Positions 8,492-16,310 of a DNA stretch of 32,891 bases are shown here, in pieces. The stretch is from Colwellia sp. (GTDB lineage: Bacteria; Pseudomonadota; Gammaproteobacteria; Enterobacterales; Alteromonadaceae), in NCBI GenBank assembly GCA_013215655.1, contig JABSOX010000059.1, forward strand, positions 1 through 32,891, given 5' to 3'. Numbering within the stretch: the stretch's first letter is position 1; each line of letters starts with the position of its first letter. A program made the position numbers and the translations under genes. A model generated the notes under the pieces. That model had not been told where the DNA came from. It saw nothing but the letters and a program-made list of their open reading frames with translations, and made no database searches.

Positions 8492-9613
8492 ATGAACTAT
8501 CAATCTTTCAATCCTCCAAGAAGGATCCTAATGGGCCCAGGCCCCTCAGACATTAGTCCTGAAGTTTTATCCGCATTATCAAGGCCAGTAATTGGTCATC
8601 TAGACCCTTTATTTGTTGGTATGATGGATGAAGTGAAAGCATTACTTCAGTATGCATTCCAAACAAAAAATGAATTTACCATTGCCCTTTCAGCCCCTGG
8701 TTCAGCAGGGATGGAAGCATGTTTTGTTAACTTAGTTGAAGCAGGACAGAAAGTCATTGTTTGTCGTAATGGCGTCTTTGGCGACCGTATGATCCAAAAT
8801 GTAACACGCATTGGCGCAGAAGCCATTGTCGTTGACTCGCCATGGGGACGAGCGGTTGAAGTCGACAAAGTTGAACAAGCATTAATTGCGAACCCTGATG
8901 CTAAGTTCTTGGCTTTTGTTCACGCAGAAACGTCCACTGGTGCAGTATCAGACGCAAAATCATTGTGCGCACTTGCGCAAAAACATGATTGTTTGTCTAT
9001 AGTTGATGCTGTTACATCCCTTGGCGGTATTGAGCTTAGAGTCGATGACTGGGGTATAGACGCTATTTATTCTGGTTCACAAAAATGTTTATCTTGTGTA
9101 CCAGGTTTGTCACCACTTTCATTTAGTGAAAAAGCGGTGCATGTCATAAAGAACCGTAAATCTGTAGTACAAAGTTGGTTTTTAGATCAATCTCTAGTCA
9201 TGAGTTATTGGTCTGGAAAAGGTAAACGTAGTTACCATCATACAGCCCCTGTAAACTCTCTATACGGTTTGCATGAATCATTAATACATTTACATAACGA
9301 AGGTATTGAAAACAGCTGGGCAAGGCATAGGAAACAACATGAATTACTTGCCAAAGGCCTTAACAAGCTTGGTATTGAGTTTATCGTACCAAAAGAAGAA
9401 CGCTTACCTCAACTAAACGCGATTTATATCCCTGAGGGAGCTGACGATGCTAAAGTTAGAGATTATTTACTAAATAACTATAACCTAGAAATAGGTGCTG
9501 GCTTAGGCGATTTTGCAGGAAAAGCGTGGCGAATTGGTGTTATGGGTTATGGGGCAAGAAGTGAAAATGTCGCCTTGTGTTTAACTGCGCTTGAAGATGC
9601 GTTAAACCAATAA
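8492..9613 (+). CDS. Glyoxylate aminotransferase, AGXT/PucG-like class V PLP enzyme (candidate BhcA role)
   Basis: Transfers an amino group to glyoxylate, giving glycine. The 373-residue protein resembles alanine-glyoxylate aminotransferase throughout: LMGPGPSDISPEVL at the N-terminus, QYAFQTKN near 53-60, HAETSTG near 144-150, Asp172 in VDAVTSLGG, and the PLP lysine Lys198 in YSGSQKCL. In the beta-hydroxyaspartate cycle an aspartate-glyoxylate aminotransferase (BhcA) is needed to make glycine and return oxaloacetate. This gene is the only candidate in the window. It is closer in look to AGXT/PucG than to the serine-glyoxylate aminotransferase type I associate with Paracoccus BhcA. A PucG (ureidoglycine) role is less likely because the allantoate route here uses allantoicase and makes no ureidoglycine. 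The amino donor cannot be told. Confidence 0.85.
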   Translation: MNYQSFNPPRRILMGPGPSDISPEVLSALSRPVIGHLDPLFVGMMDEVKALLQYAFQTKNEFTIALSAPGSAGMEACFVNLVEAGQKVIVCRNGVFGDRMIQNVTRIGAEAIVVDSPWGRAVEVDKVEQALIANPDAKFLAFVHAETSTGAVSDAKSLCALAQKHDCLSIVDAVTSLGGIELRVDDWGIDAIYSGSQKCLSCVPGLSPLSFSEKAVHVIKNRKSVVQSWFLDQSLVMSYWSGKGKRSYHHTAPVNSLYGLHESLIHLHNEGIENSWARHRKQHELLAKGLNKLGIEFIVPKEERLPQLNAIYIPEGADDAKVRDYLLNNYNLEIGAGLGDFAGKAWRIGVMGYGARSENVALCLTALEDALNQ

Positions 9614-9672
9614 TCTTAACTGATTGGCAATTTGTACTAATGAACACTATAGATAAGTTTGTGGACAATAAT

Positions 9673-9687
9673 TTCCACTATGTGAAA
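9673..9687. promoter_or_regulatory. Motif A operator upstream of hpt
   Basis: TTCCAC-TAT-GTGAAA style palindrome (positions 9673-9687, half-sites separated by 3 bp). It lies only 17 bp before the hpt start codon, where binding would block transcription or sit on the start site. It is the same motif as the three copies between iclR and bhcB and the one before azgA. Confidence 0.6.
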
Positions 9688-9704
9688 TCAAAAGAGACGT
9701 TATC

Positions 9705-10244
9705 ATGAAGCATAAAATTGAGGTACTGATCTCAGAGGTAGAGATCAAGGATAGAGTCGCCCAATTAGGTCTACAAATAAGTGAATATTATCAAAATAGT
9801 GATAATTTGGTAATGGTTGGTTTGTTACGTGGCTCGTTCGTTTTTATGGCTGATCTAACACGAGCTGTAAACGTTAGTCATACCGTTGATTTTATGACTG
9901 CGTCTAGTTACGGCGACAATACACAAAGCTCTCGAGATGTTCATATTATTAAAGATCTCGATGATAACATTGAAGGTAAAGATGTTCTGATAGTAGAAGA
10001 CATTATTGATACCGGCAATACGTTAAATAAGGTGCTACAAGTACTACATTTACGAGGACCAAATTCTATTTCTATTTGTACACTTTTAGACAAACCTTCA
10101 CGACGTGAAGTAACGGTAGATGTAAAATGGGTCGGCTTTGAAATACCTGATGAGTTTGTTGTTGGTGTAGGCATAGATTACGCACAAAAATATCGTCATT
10201 TGCCCTACATTGGTAAAGTAGTAGCGATGGACGAAGAACCTTAG
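9705..10244 (+). CDS. hpt: Hypoxanthine (purine) phosphoribosyltransferase
   Basis: Salvages hypoxanthine (and possibly guanine) to the nucleotide using PRPP. The 179-residue protein is of normal length and shows the family motifs: [17 protein letters not shown] near 35-51, the flexible-loop SSYGD near 67-71, and the PRPP-binding [11 protein letters not shown] at 97-107 with Asp102 as the likely catalytic acid. It follows the aminotransferase by 91 bp and is followed by a strong terminator. A motif A operator overlaps its immediate upstream region. This salvage gene therefore seems tied to the control of purine breakdown, perhaps as the branch point between reusing and degrading hypoxanthine. 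Confidence 0.93.
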   Translation: MKHKIEVLISEVEIKDRVAQLGLQISEYYQNSDNLVMVGLLRGSFVFMADLTRAVNVSHTVDFMTASSYGDNTQSSRDVHIIKDLDDNIEGKDVLIVEDIIDTGNTLNKVLQVLHLRGPNSISICTLLDKPSRREVTVDVKWVGFEIPDEFVVGVGIDYAQKYRHLPYIGKVVAMDEEP

Positions 10245-10315
10245 CTCATAATAGTTAACGTATTAAATGTTCAGGCGTTATTATATTAGCTTTTACAATA
10301 AGTAGACCAATAGTT

Positions 10316-10350
10316 AAAGCCTAAACATTTCTTATCGTTTAGGCTTTTTT
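10316..10350 (+). terminator. Rho-independent terminator after hpt
   Basis: AAAGCCTAAAC pairs with GTTTAGGCTTT in a perfect 11-bp stem with a loop of about 10 nt and a TTTTTT tail. It lies 72 bp after the hpt stop. Confidence 0.88.
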
Positions 10351-10789
10351 ATGTTCAGACCTGCTCAGGCGTCCTCGATAATAACTCCTGCATTACTCTA
10401 ATGACCCACATGGACGTCGGTGAACGCCTAGCTTTTAATTTGCAGACGAAAGCTGAGTACCTGCATGCAATTTACGGGCTTGAATGTAATTGTGAAACAA
10501 AGATAAATTTTACTGAGATTCAGAACTGATAGACAATCAAAGCTGTTGTTTCCTTGTAGACATATGACAATAATGAGACATTATTCAATACTAAGCTTGT
10601 TAATACTCTTGAAGCATCGGCTAACTCTTCAATTCTATATCCCTAGTAATATATATTTGAGGTCTCTATCAGGAACCAATAGATCTTGATTACGAAGAGT
10701 GTAGTGTATTAGTGCTTTTCTCTTTGTATAGATAATTTATATTAAAAAGAAAAGTACCGAATAAACGTTTTATTTATTGGAAACATAGC
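10351..10789. other. Gene-free region with a possible decayed intergenic repeat
   Basis: About 440 bp between the hpt terminator and the adenine deaminase gene. The part from about 10370 to 10530 is richer in GC than its surroundings and contains the GACGTC palindrome and a 42-codon open frame at 10401-10529 without a ribosome site (MTHMDVGERLAFNLQ...). It resembles intergenic repeats of Alteromonadales as I remember them, but there is no second copy in this window. The promoter of the adenine deaminase gene should lie in the AT-rich last 100 bp. Confidence 0.3.
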
Positions 10790-11797
10790 ATGAAAGAATT
10801 TATCCAGTCCTTACCTAAGATCGAACTCCACCTTCATATTGAAGGAACACTTGAACCTGAACTGATGCTTGAGCTTGCAGAGCGTAATAATGTTCGTATT
10901 CCATTTAATTCAATTGCAGAGATTAAAAATGCATATAATTTTCATAATCTACAATCCTTTCTGGACATTTATTTCCAAGGAGCAGATGTACTAATAAATG
11001 AACAAGATTTTTTCGACCTAACTTGGGCATATTTACTACGCTGCCAGGAAGATAACGTTCTGCACACCGAAGTTTTCTTTGACCCTCAAGCTCATACTGA
11101 ACGTGGCATTTGTTTTGATATAGTTGTTAACGGTATTCATAGAGCACTTGTAAAAGCGACAACAGAGCTAGGGATTAGCAGTAAGCTAATAATGTGTTTC
11201 TTACGGCACTTAGACGAAGAGTCTGCATTTAAAGCATTGGAGAGTGCGCATGTTCATAAAGATAAAATCATAGCTGTGGGTTTGGACTCAACTGAAGTTG
11301 GTAACCCTGTTGGCAAATTTGAAAGAGTATTTAAACAAGCAATTGAACAAGGATTTTTAACTGTCGCACATGCAGGAGAAGAAGGACCTGCACATAATAT
11401 TCATGACGCTTTGAACTTACTACAAGTTTCTCGAATTGACCATGGTGTTCGTTGTTCAGAAGATGAGAACTTAGTAAAGCAGTTAATCACTGAGCGCATT
11501 CCTCTTACCGTTTGTCCTTTATCAAATATTAAGTTAAACGTTTTTGAGCATATGGAGCTACATAATATCGTAACCCTTCTTCGAAGAGGAGTCTGTGTAA
11601 CTATTAATTCTGACGACCCGGCATATTTTGGTGGTTATATGACAGATAATTTTTTGGCAGTAAATGACGCTCATTCTCTAAGTAAAACTGAATTGGCTCA
11701 ATTTACTTTTAATGCAATCGATGCAAGTTTTATTTCCAAAAGTGAAAAGAAACAACTAAAAATGTTGACTCAGAGATATTTAGATTTGCATCAATAA
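10790..11797 (+). CDS. Adenine deaminase (adenosine deaminase-like family)
   Basis: Hydrolyses adenine to hypoxanthine and ammonia. The 335-residue protein belongs to the metal-dependent adenosine/adenine deaminase fold: HLHIEGT with zinc ligands His14 and His16, HAGEEG with His194 and catalytic Glu197, IDHG with His218, and INSDDPAYFGGY with Asp275/276. The SDDPAYFGGY version of the last motif is typical of the adenine deaminase subgroup rather than true adenosine deaminases. It stands alone with its own upstream region and shares a bidirectional terminator with the convergent purine permease gene. It feeds adenine into the same hypoxanthine-xanthine-urate route encoded further right. Confidence 0.88.
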   Translation: MKEFIQSLPKIELHLHIEGTLEPELMLELAERNNVRIPFNSIAEIKNAYNFHNLQSFLDIYFQGADVLINEQDFFDLTWAYLLRCQEDNVLHTEVFFDPQAHTERGICFDIVVNGIHRALVKATTELGISSKLIMCFLRHLDEESAFKALESAHVHKDKIIAVGLDSTEVGNPVGKFERVFKQAIEQGFLTVAHAGEEGPAHNIHDALNLLQVSRIDHGVRCSEDENLVKQLITERIPLTVCPLSNIKLNVFEHMELHNIVTLLRRGVCVTINSDDPAYFGGYMTDNFLAVNDAHSLSKTELAQFTFNAIDASFISKSEKKQLKMLTQRYLDLHQ

Positions 11798-11896
11798 TGT
11801 TATTTAAAATAATTGCTATGTTTTGTTCTAAATCAGCTTATAGCTTTTATTGTTCCTCATTATCACATTTATTTTTAGAATTCTAAATTCACAGAA

Positions 11897-11922
11897 AAAA
11901 GCCCTTCAAATGAAGGGCTTTT
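11897..11922. terminator. Bidirectional terminator between adenine deaminase and purine permease
   Basis: AAAAGCCCTTCA and TGAAGGGCTTTT form a perfect 12-bp stem with a 2-nt centre, flanked by A and T runs on both sides. It serves both convergent genes. Confidence 0.9.
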
Positions 11923-11949
11923 CCATGTTCAAGTTACAAACAAACCGTA

Positions 11950-13386
11950 TTAAGTTAGAAATATAAATTTGGCGATGAACAGAGCCGTCAGCGCCCAAAC
12001 ACCTTTAGAAATTTCTTTGGACTTACCTGCCCCAACTTTAAGTACAGTGTAAGTAATAAAGCCAAAGGCAATACCATTAGCAATAGAAAATGTAAACGCC
12101 ATCATTACCGTCGTACATACTGCTGGTGCATATTCAGTTAAATCTTCCCAGTCTAACCCTTTAAGGGAGCTCATCATTAACATAGCTACATAGATAAGCG
12201 CACCATCAACGGCAAAACCTGGCAGCATTTGAGCAAGAGGCAAGAAGAACATGCCAACTGCGAATAATAGCCCTATCGTAACGGCGGTTAACCCGGTGCG
12301 GCCACCAACTGAAACACCTGCTGCTGATTCAACATAAGAAGTTACCGGAGGACAACCAAAAGCTGTGCCAATAACAGAAGAGATTGAGTCCGCCTTAAGC
12401 GACTTACTTAGCCCTTTAATTTTACCATTTTCGTCTTGTAAGTTTGCACGTTCAGCAACGCCCATTAACGTGCCTGCGGTGTCGAAAATATTAACAAATA
12501 AGAAAGTAACGATCACTGGGATTAAAGCCACTTGAAAAGCACCGGCTATGTCTGCTTTCCACAGAATAGGGTCAAGTGCTGCAAAATCAGGAACTGCTAA
12601 CAATCCTTTATAGGCAACAAAACCTGAATCTGGAGCAAAAGATTTAGCCGCTTCAGCAACCACAAAGAAATCAGTTGGTAGCAACCAAGTCATGGCAAAT
12701 GCAATGAATGTGGTTGCCGCGATACCAATTAACACTGCACCAAATACTTTACGATAACTAAGCACAGTGATTAATAAAAAGCTTAAAAATCCTAGTGCCG
12801 GTGCTTCTGGGCCAAATTGGCCAAAACCAAAGTGAGTTAGATCAGCTAGTGCAACCACGTTATCCGGATTTGCAACAACAATACCAGTGAAACGAAGCCC
12901 AATAAAACCAAGGAACAAACCAACACCTGCGGTCATTGCCAGCCGCAAGCTCATGGGAATACTATCTAACATCCATTCTCGCAAACGAGTGACACTCATC
13001 AGTACAAAAATAACGCCTGATAGAAATACTGCACCCAAAGCAATTTCCCAGCTATAACCCATCGAACCGACGACAGAAAACGTAAAAAATGCATTGAGTC
13101 CCATTCCTGGCGCAAGACCTACCGGCCAGTTAGCGTAAAGCCCCATTATGATTGTTGCTATAGCTGCACCAAGACAGGTTGCAAGGAATAAACCGTCAAA
13201 AGGCATTCCTGTTTTAGACATGATGATAGGGTTTAAAAACATAATGTAAGACATAGTGACGAAGGTTGTTAAACCTGCCATGAGCTCAGTTTTTACCGTG
13301 GTATTATGTTCAGACAGCTTGAATAGTCGTTCTATTAAACCGACCTTACTGGCTTGTTTTTCGTAACTTTTACTAACCTGTTCCAT
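11950..13386 (-). CDS. AzgA-type purine permease (NCS2 superfamily)
   Basis: A 478-residue inner-membrane permease with about 12-14 hydrophobic segments. TELMAGLTTFVTMSYIMFLNPIIMS near residues 34-58, NWPVGLAPGMGLNAFFTF near 85-105, FVNIFDTAGTLMGVAERA near 298-315 and the FGCPPVTSYVESAAGVSVGGRTG segment near 343-365 identify the AzgA branch (adenine/guanine/hypoxanthine permeases). It should import the bases that the deaminases, Hpt and xanthine dehydrogenase use. Its 606-bp upstream region is shared with the SulP gene and holds a motif A operator and a motif B copy whose direction points toward this gene, though 445 bp away. Confidence 0.92.
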   Translation of the reverse strand: MEQVSKSYEKQASKVGLIERLFKLSEHNTTVKTELMAGLTTFVTMSYIMFLNPIIMSKTGMPFDGLFLATCLGAAIATIIMGLYANWPVGLAPGMGLNAFFTFSVVGSMGYSWEIALGAVFLSGVIFVLMSVTRLREWMLDSIPMSLRLAMTAGVGLFLGFIGLRFTGIVVANPDNVVALADLTHFGFGQFGPEAPALGFLSFLLITVLSYRKVFGAVLIGIAATTFIAFAMTWLLPTDFFVVAEAAKSFAPDSGFVAYKGLLAVPDFAALDPILWKADIAGAFQVALIPVIVTFLFVNIFDTAGTLMGVAERANLQDENGKIKGLSKSLKADSISSVIGTAFGCPPVTSYVESAAGVSVGGRTGLTAVTIGLLFAVGMFFLPLAQMLPGFAVDGALIYVAMLMMSSLKGLDWEDLTEYAPAVCTTVMMAFTFSIANGIAFGFITYTVLKVGAGKSKEISKGVWALTALFIAKFIFLT

Positions 13387-13593
13387 AACTACAGTTCTCT
13401 TATTGATTGAATATTAAGGCCGGTTTTTTATATATTTTAAAGTATGACCTGTTAATTGCCGAACTACCGATTACAAGGTACCAGCGACCGTTGCTAACTT
13501 ATAGAAAGAGGCTGTGTTAGACCCTTTTTCTTTCTAGCTTACTCAATAAAACACAAATAAATCTCAAAGTTAATAAGTAAAATAATTTACTTA

Positions 13594-13608
13594 TTCCACA
13601 TAGTGAAA
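13594..13608. promoter_or_regulatory. Motif A operator upstream of azgA
   Basis: TTCCAC-ATA-GTGAAA, the same 6-3-6 palindrome as the sites between iclR and bhcB. It lies 208 bp upstream of the azgA start and 385 bp upstream of the SulP start. Confidence 0.6.
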
Positions 13609-13830
13609 CCCTTCTCTAGTATACGACATACCCATTATAATTGACGGTAATAGAAAATTTCAGAGCCCCTTTTTACGTAGTGGCCTTAACTAGATTAAAT
13701 TAGTAATCTAAGGATTCATTATCGTTTGATTTAAGAATGTCCTAACCTTTTCCTCCTTTATTCGCAATTGACGTTCTGATGTTATCTGCCTATTTATATT
13801 GTAGTCAGCACACCAATCCTATACCTAAAC

Positions 13831-13854
13831 AACAAAACCTGTCAACAGTGTCAA
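13831..13854 (-). promoter_or_regulatory. Motif B copy in the azgA/SulP region
   Basis: Read on the minus strand it starts TTGACACT and ends TGACAGGTTTTGTT, differing from the copy at 8421-8444 at only two of 24 positions. On the minus strand its second TTGACA is followed 16 bp later by TATAGG, a possible promoter directed at azgA. It also lies 138 bp upstream of the SulP start. Confidence 0.6.
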
Positions 13855-13992
13855 GTTTTGTTTTTTAGTGTACAATCTATAATCACCCTTTATCTAAAAA
13901 CAACAGTAATTATTGCAATTCGTTAAGGATTTAATTTTCATAGACTTACGAAATGAGTAATCCACTAATCAAAAAATTTAAGTTAGGTTGTT

Positions 13993-15606
13993 ATGCTTTC
14001 TTTATCACATTTTAATAAACAAACGATTAAGGGCGACATTTTTGGCGCGTTAACATCGACTATTGTTGCATTGCCTTTTGCACTGGCGTTTGGTGTAACA
14101 TCAGGAGCAGGCGCAAGTGCGGGAATTTATTGTGCGATTATAACAGGGCTATTTGCTTCATTGTTTGGTGGTACCAATCAACAAATATCAGGCCCTAATA
14201 CTGGATTAACCGTTGCTATGGTGGCCATACTAACCAGTTTTGTTGCGCAATCTCCTGAACACGGCATCGCAGCAGCATTCACTGTGGTAAGTTTAGCCGG
14301 ATTATTCCAGATGTTATTTGGTATTTTCAAATTAGGAAAGTACTTTATTTTAGTTTCATATCCCGTTATATCCGGTTTTACTTCCGGTATAGGGGTATTA
14401 ATAATCCTTTCACAAATCGAACCGTTATTTGGTAGTACTTTTTCTGATCTAAAACTGACAGTTAATACATTAATGAACCCTACTACATTACTGGGTTTTG
14501 CTTGTTTATTAGTGCTATTTTTATGGCCACAAAGATTCGGCCGAATAGTGCCCGCCAGTATTATTGCAGTAATTGCCGCGACCCTATTCTTCGTATTTAC
14601 CGGTGTTGACTTACCAGTTGTTGGCGCCATTTCCAGCGAACTCCCCTCATTCAGTATGCCTGTATGGGAAAGTAGTTTGGCAAGTGAGATGATCAAATCA
14701 GCGCTATTAATTGCCACGCTAAGTACTTTAGATTCGTTAATGACATCCCTAACGGTTGATAGTATCAGCAATGAATTACATAACTCAGACCAAGAGTTAG
14801 TAGGTCAAGGCATTGGTAACTTTGTAGCAGGTTTATTCGGTGCATTGCCAGGTGGCGGTGCAACCATGCGTACGGTTACTAACCTAAGGGCTGGCGGTAC
14901 AACGCCTTTGTCGGGTATTTTACACGCGCTTTTTATTCTAGCTATTGTCTTGTGGGCTGGTGAGTACACAGCATATATACCTGTAGCTGTTCTCGCCGCA
15001 ATATTAACCCATGTAGGAATAAGCATCATTGATTGGAACTTCCTTAAACGTATTCATCAGGTACCATTATTCAGTGCTGCCTTAATGGTATCAACCATGG
15101 TTATGTCTGTTGCCTTTGATTTAGTTACTGCGGTATTGATTGGCGTATTTATCGCGAACCTAGTAACTATTCGCCGCTTATCTGAAATACAGCTAGACAA
15201 CATAAACCTATGCACAGCAAAAGACGCAGACCACCTCTCAACACCTGAAAAACTGTTACTTACTTCGATAGATGACCACGTATTATTACTTAACATATCA
15301 GGCCCCATTGGCTTTGGTGTTGCTCGAGGATTAAAACAGAGTGTTTCAAAAACGGATCAAAATAAAACCTTGCTGATAGACTTTACAGATGCTCGTTTTG
15401 TTGGCATTACCAGCACCATTGCCATTGAAGAAATTATTGTTAGTTATCAAAATGAAGGAAGAGAAATATTGCTATCAAGTGTTTGTGAACGTGTACGAAG
15501 TGATTTTAATAAACTAAAGTTACTCGAGAAAATCCCTGCAAAACATATTTTTGATAACAGACTAGATGCGCTTAATTATTTAAAACAGAAGATTAAAATC
15601 ACCTAG
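13993..15606 (+). CDS. SulP-family anion transporter with C-terminal STAS domain
   Basis: A 537-residue membrane protein. The N-terminal two-thirds has about 12-14 hydrophobic segments with SulP features (KGDIFGALTSTIVALPFALAFGVTSG, then GGTNQQISGPNTGLTVAM near 60, LDSLMTSLTVDSIS near 247 and LPGGGATMRTVTNLRAGG near 285). A STAS domain covers about residues 420-530. SulP proteins carry sulfate, bicarbonate, or dicarboxylates such as succinate; the substrate here is unknown. Its position between a purine permease and the glyoxylate assimilation genes, with motif B in its upstream region, makes an organic anion linked to this pathway a fair hypothesis. A hairpin terminator separates it from the convergent GlcG-like gene. 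Confidence 0.9.
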   Translation: MLSLSHFNKQTIKGDIFGALTSTIVALPFALAFGVTSGAGASAGIYCAIITGLFASLFGGTNQQISGPNTGLTVAMVAILTSFVAQSPEHGIAAAFTVVSLAGLFQMLFGIFKLGKYFILVSYPVISGFTSGIGVLIILSQIEPLFGSTFSDLKLTVNTLMNPTTLLGFACLLVLFLWPQRFGRIVPASIIAVIAATLFFVFTGVDLPVVGAISSELPSFSMPVWESSLASEMIKSALLIATLSTLDSLMTSLTVDSISNELHNSDQELVGQGIGNFVAGLFGALPGGGATMRTVTNLRAGGTTPLSGILHALFILAIVLWAGEYTAYIPVAVLAAILTHVGISIIDWNFLKRIHQVPLFSAALMVSTMVMSVAFDLVTAVLIGVFIANLVTIRRLSEIQLDNINLCTAKDADHLSTPEKLLLTSIDDHVLLLNISGPIGFGVARGLKQSVSKTDQNKTLLIDFTDARFVGITSTIAIEEIIVSYQNEGREILLSSVCERVRSDFNKLKLLEKIPAKHIFDNRLDALNYLKQKIKIT

Positions 15607-15623
15607 TAATCAGTGAAAAAATA

Positions 15624-15664
15624 AGGCACTGGGCGAATTTCGCTCAATGCCTGTGGGCTTTTTA
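15624..15664. terminator. Hairpin terminator between SulP and GlcG-like genes
   Basis: AGGCACTGGGCG pairs with CGCTCAATGCCT (10 of 12 Watson-Crick pairs, one more G-T) around AATTT. A T run follows at 15659-15664 on the plus strand. It probably ends SulP transcription. Confidence 0.65.
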
Positions 15665-15700
15665 TTTAGTGGTTATATTTAGCGCTATATTTAGTAATTG

Positions 15701-16141
15701 TTAGTTATAATTATGAGTAAATGCATCGACTCCTGCTTGAGCACAGCCTAAATCTTGCGCTGGAGAGCCTGAACTTACCCCAATACCACCGACAACCTTG
15801 CCATTAGAAACAATTGGCAAGCCTCCACCAACAATACACATCCGGCCACCTAATGCTGTATGAATACCGAATAGATTATTTTCGTGAACGGGTATACAGG
15901 CTTGATTAAATTCATGTGTGCCCTTACGAGCCGATGCAGCAGTAAAAGCCTTATCTTGAGATATGGTCACACTATGTACTTTACCGCCATCCATTCGTTC
16001 AAATGCAATTAAATTACCTGATTCATCGACCACGGAAATACACATAGGAATACCGAGTTCGTTTGCCTTATGCACTGCACCGCAAATGATCGTTTTAGCT
16101 TCTATTTGGTTTAACCGATTAATAATTAGCATGTTTTTCAC
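15701..16141 (-). CDS. GlcG/HbpS-family small protein
   Basis: A 146-residue single-domain protein of the GlcG/HbpS (heme-binding-like, DUF336) family. ANELGIPMCISVVDESGNLIAFERMDGGKVHSVTISQDKAFTAAS and the glycine-rich GGRMCIVGGGLPIVSNGKVVGGIGVSSGSPAQDLGCAQAGV are typical. In many bacteria such genes sit beside glycolate oxidase (glcDEF) or other glyoxylate genes, but their molecular role is not settled. Here it lies 169 bp downstream of the IclR-family gene on the same strand and may be in its operon. No signal peptide is seen, so it should be cytoplasmic. The local context supports a link to glyoxylate metabolism. Confidence 0.85.
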   Translation of the reverse strand: MKNMLIINRLNQIEAKTIICGAVHKANELGIPMCISVVDESGNLIAFERMDGGKVHSVTISQDKAFTAASARKGTHEFNQACIPVHENNLFGIHTALGGRMCIVGGGLPIVSNGKVVGGIGVSSGSPAQDLGCAQAGVDAFTHNYN

Positions 16142-16310
16142 CCTTTAATTTTAGAACTTGCGATTAACTCAGGGCTACACCAATTGCTTAAGCATGTTGC
16201 TTGTAAAATATAACCCTAAGTAATATATAATTTTCTTATCTCCAACTAGCGCTATTGAGTGGTATAGACGTTAAGGAGTGTTGGAATTTCATTCTAGACA
16301 CTGCTATAAA

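Larger units (their letters stand above)
13387..13992. other. Long divergent control region between azgA and the SulP gene
   Basis: 606 bp without a gene. It holds motif A at 13594-13608, motif B at 13831-13854 on the minus strand, an 8-bp inverted repeat (TAGAAAGA at 13502, TCTTTCTA at 13529) and an AAAGGAGG sequence on the minus strand near 13752-13760 that has no start codon at a useful distance. I looked for a purine riboswitch in the azgA leader and did not recognise one. Confidence 0.5.

Noticed and set aside
10401-10529. 42-codon open frame downstream of hpt
   Set aside because: No ribosome site, no recognisable family, and it lies in a stretch that looks like a repeat remnant.
13387-13500. 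Purine riboswitch in the azgA leader
   Set aside because: I looked for the conserved three-way junction core of the guanine/adenine class and could not recognise it; a covariance search would be needed.
14178-14771. 197-codon minus-strand open frame inside the SulP gene
   Set aside because: It is antisense to well-matched transporter codons and has no independent support.
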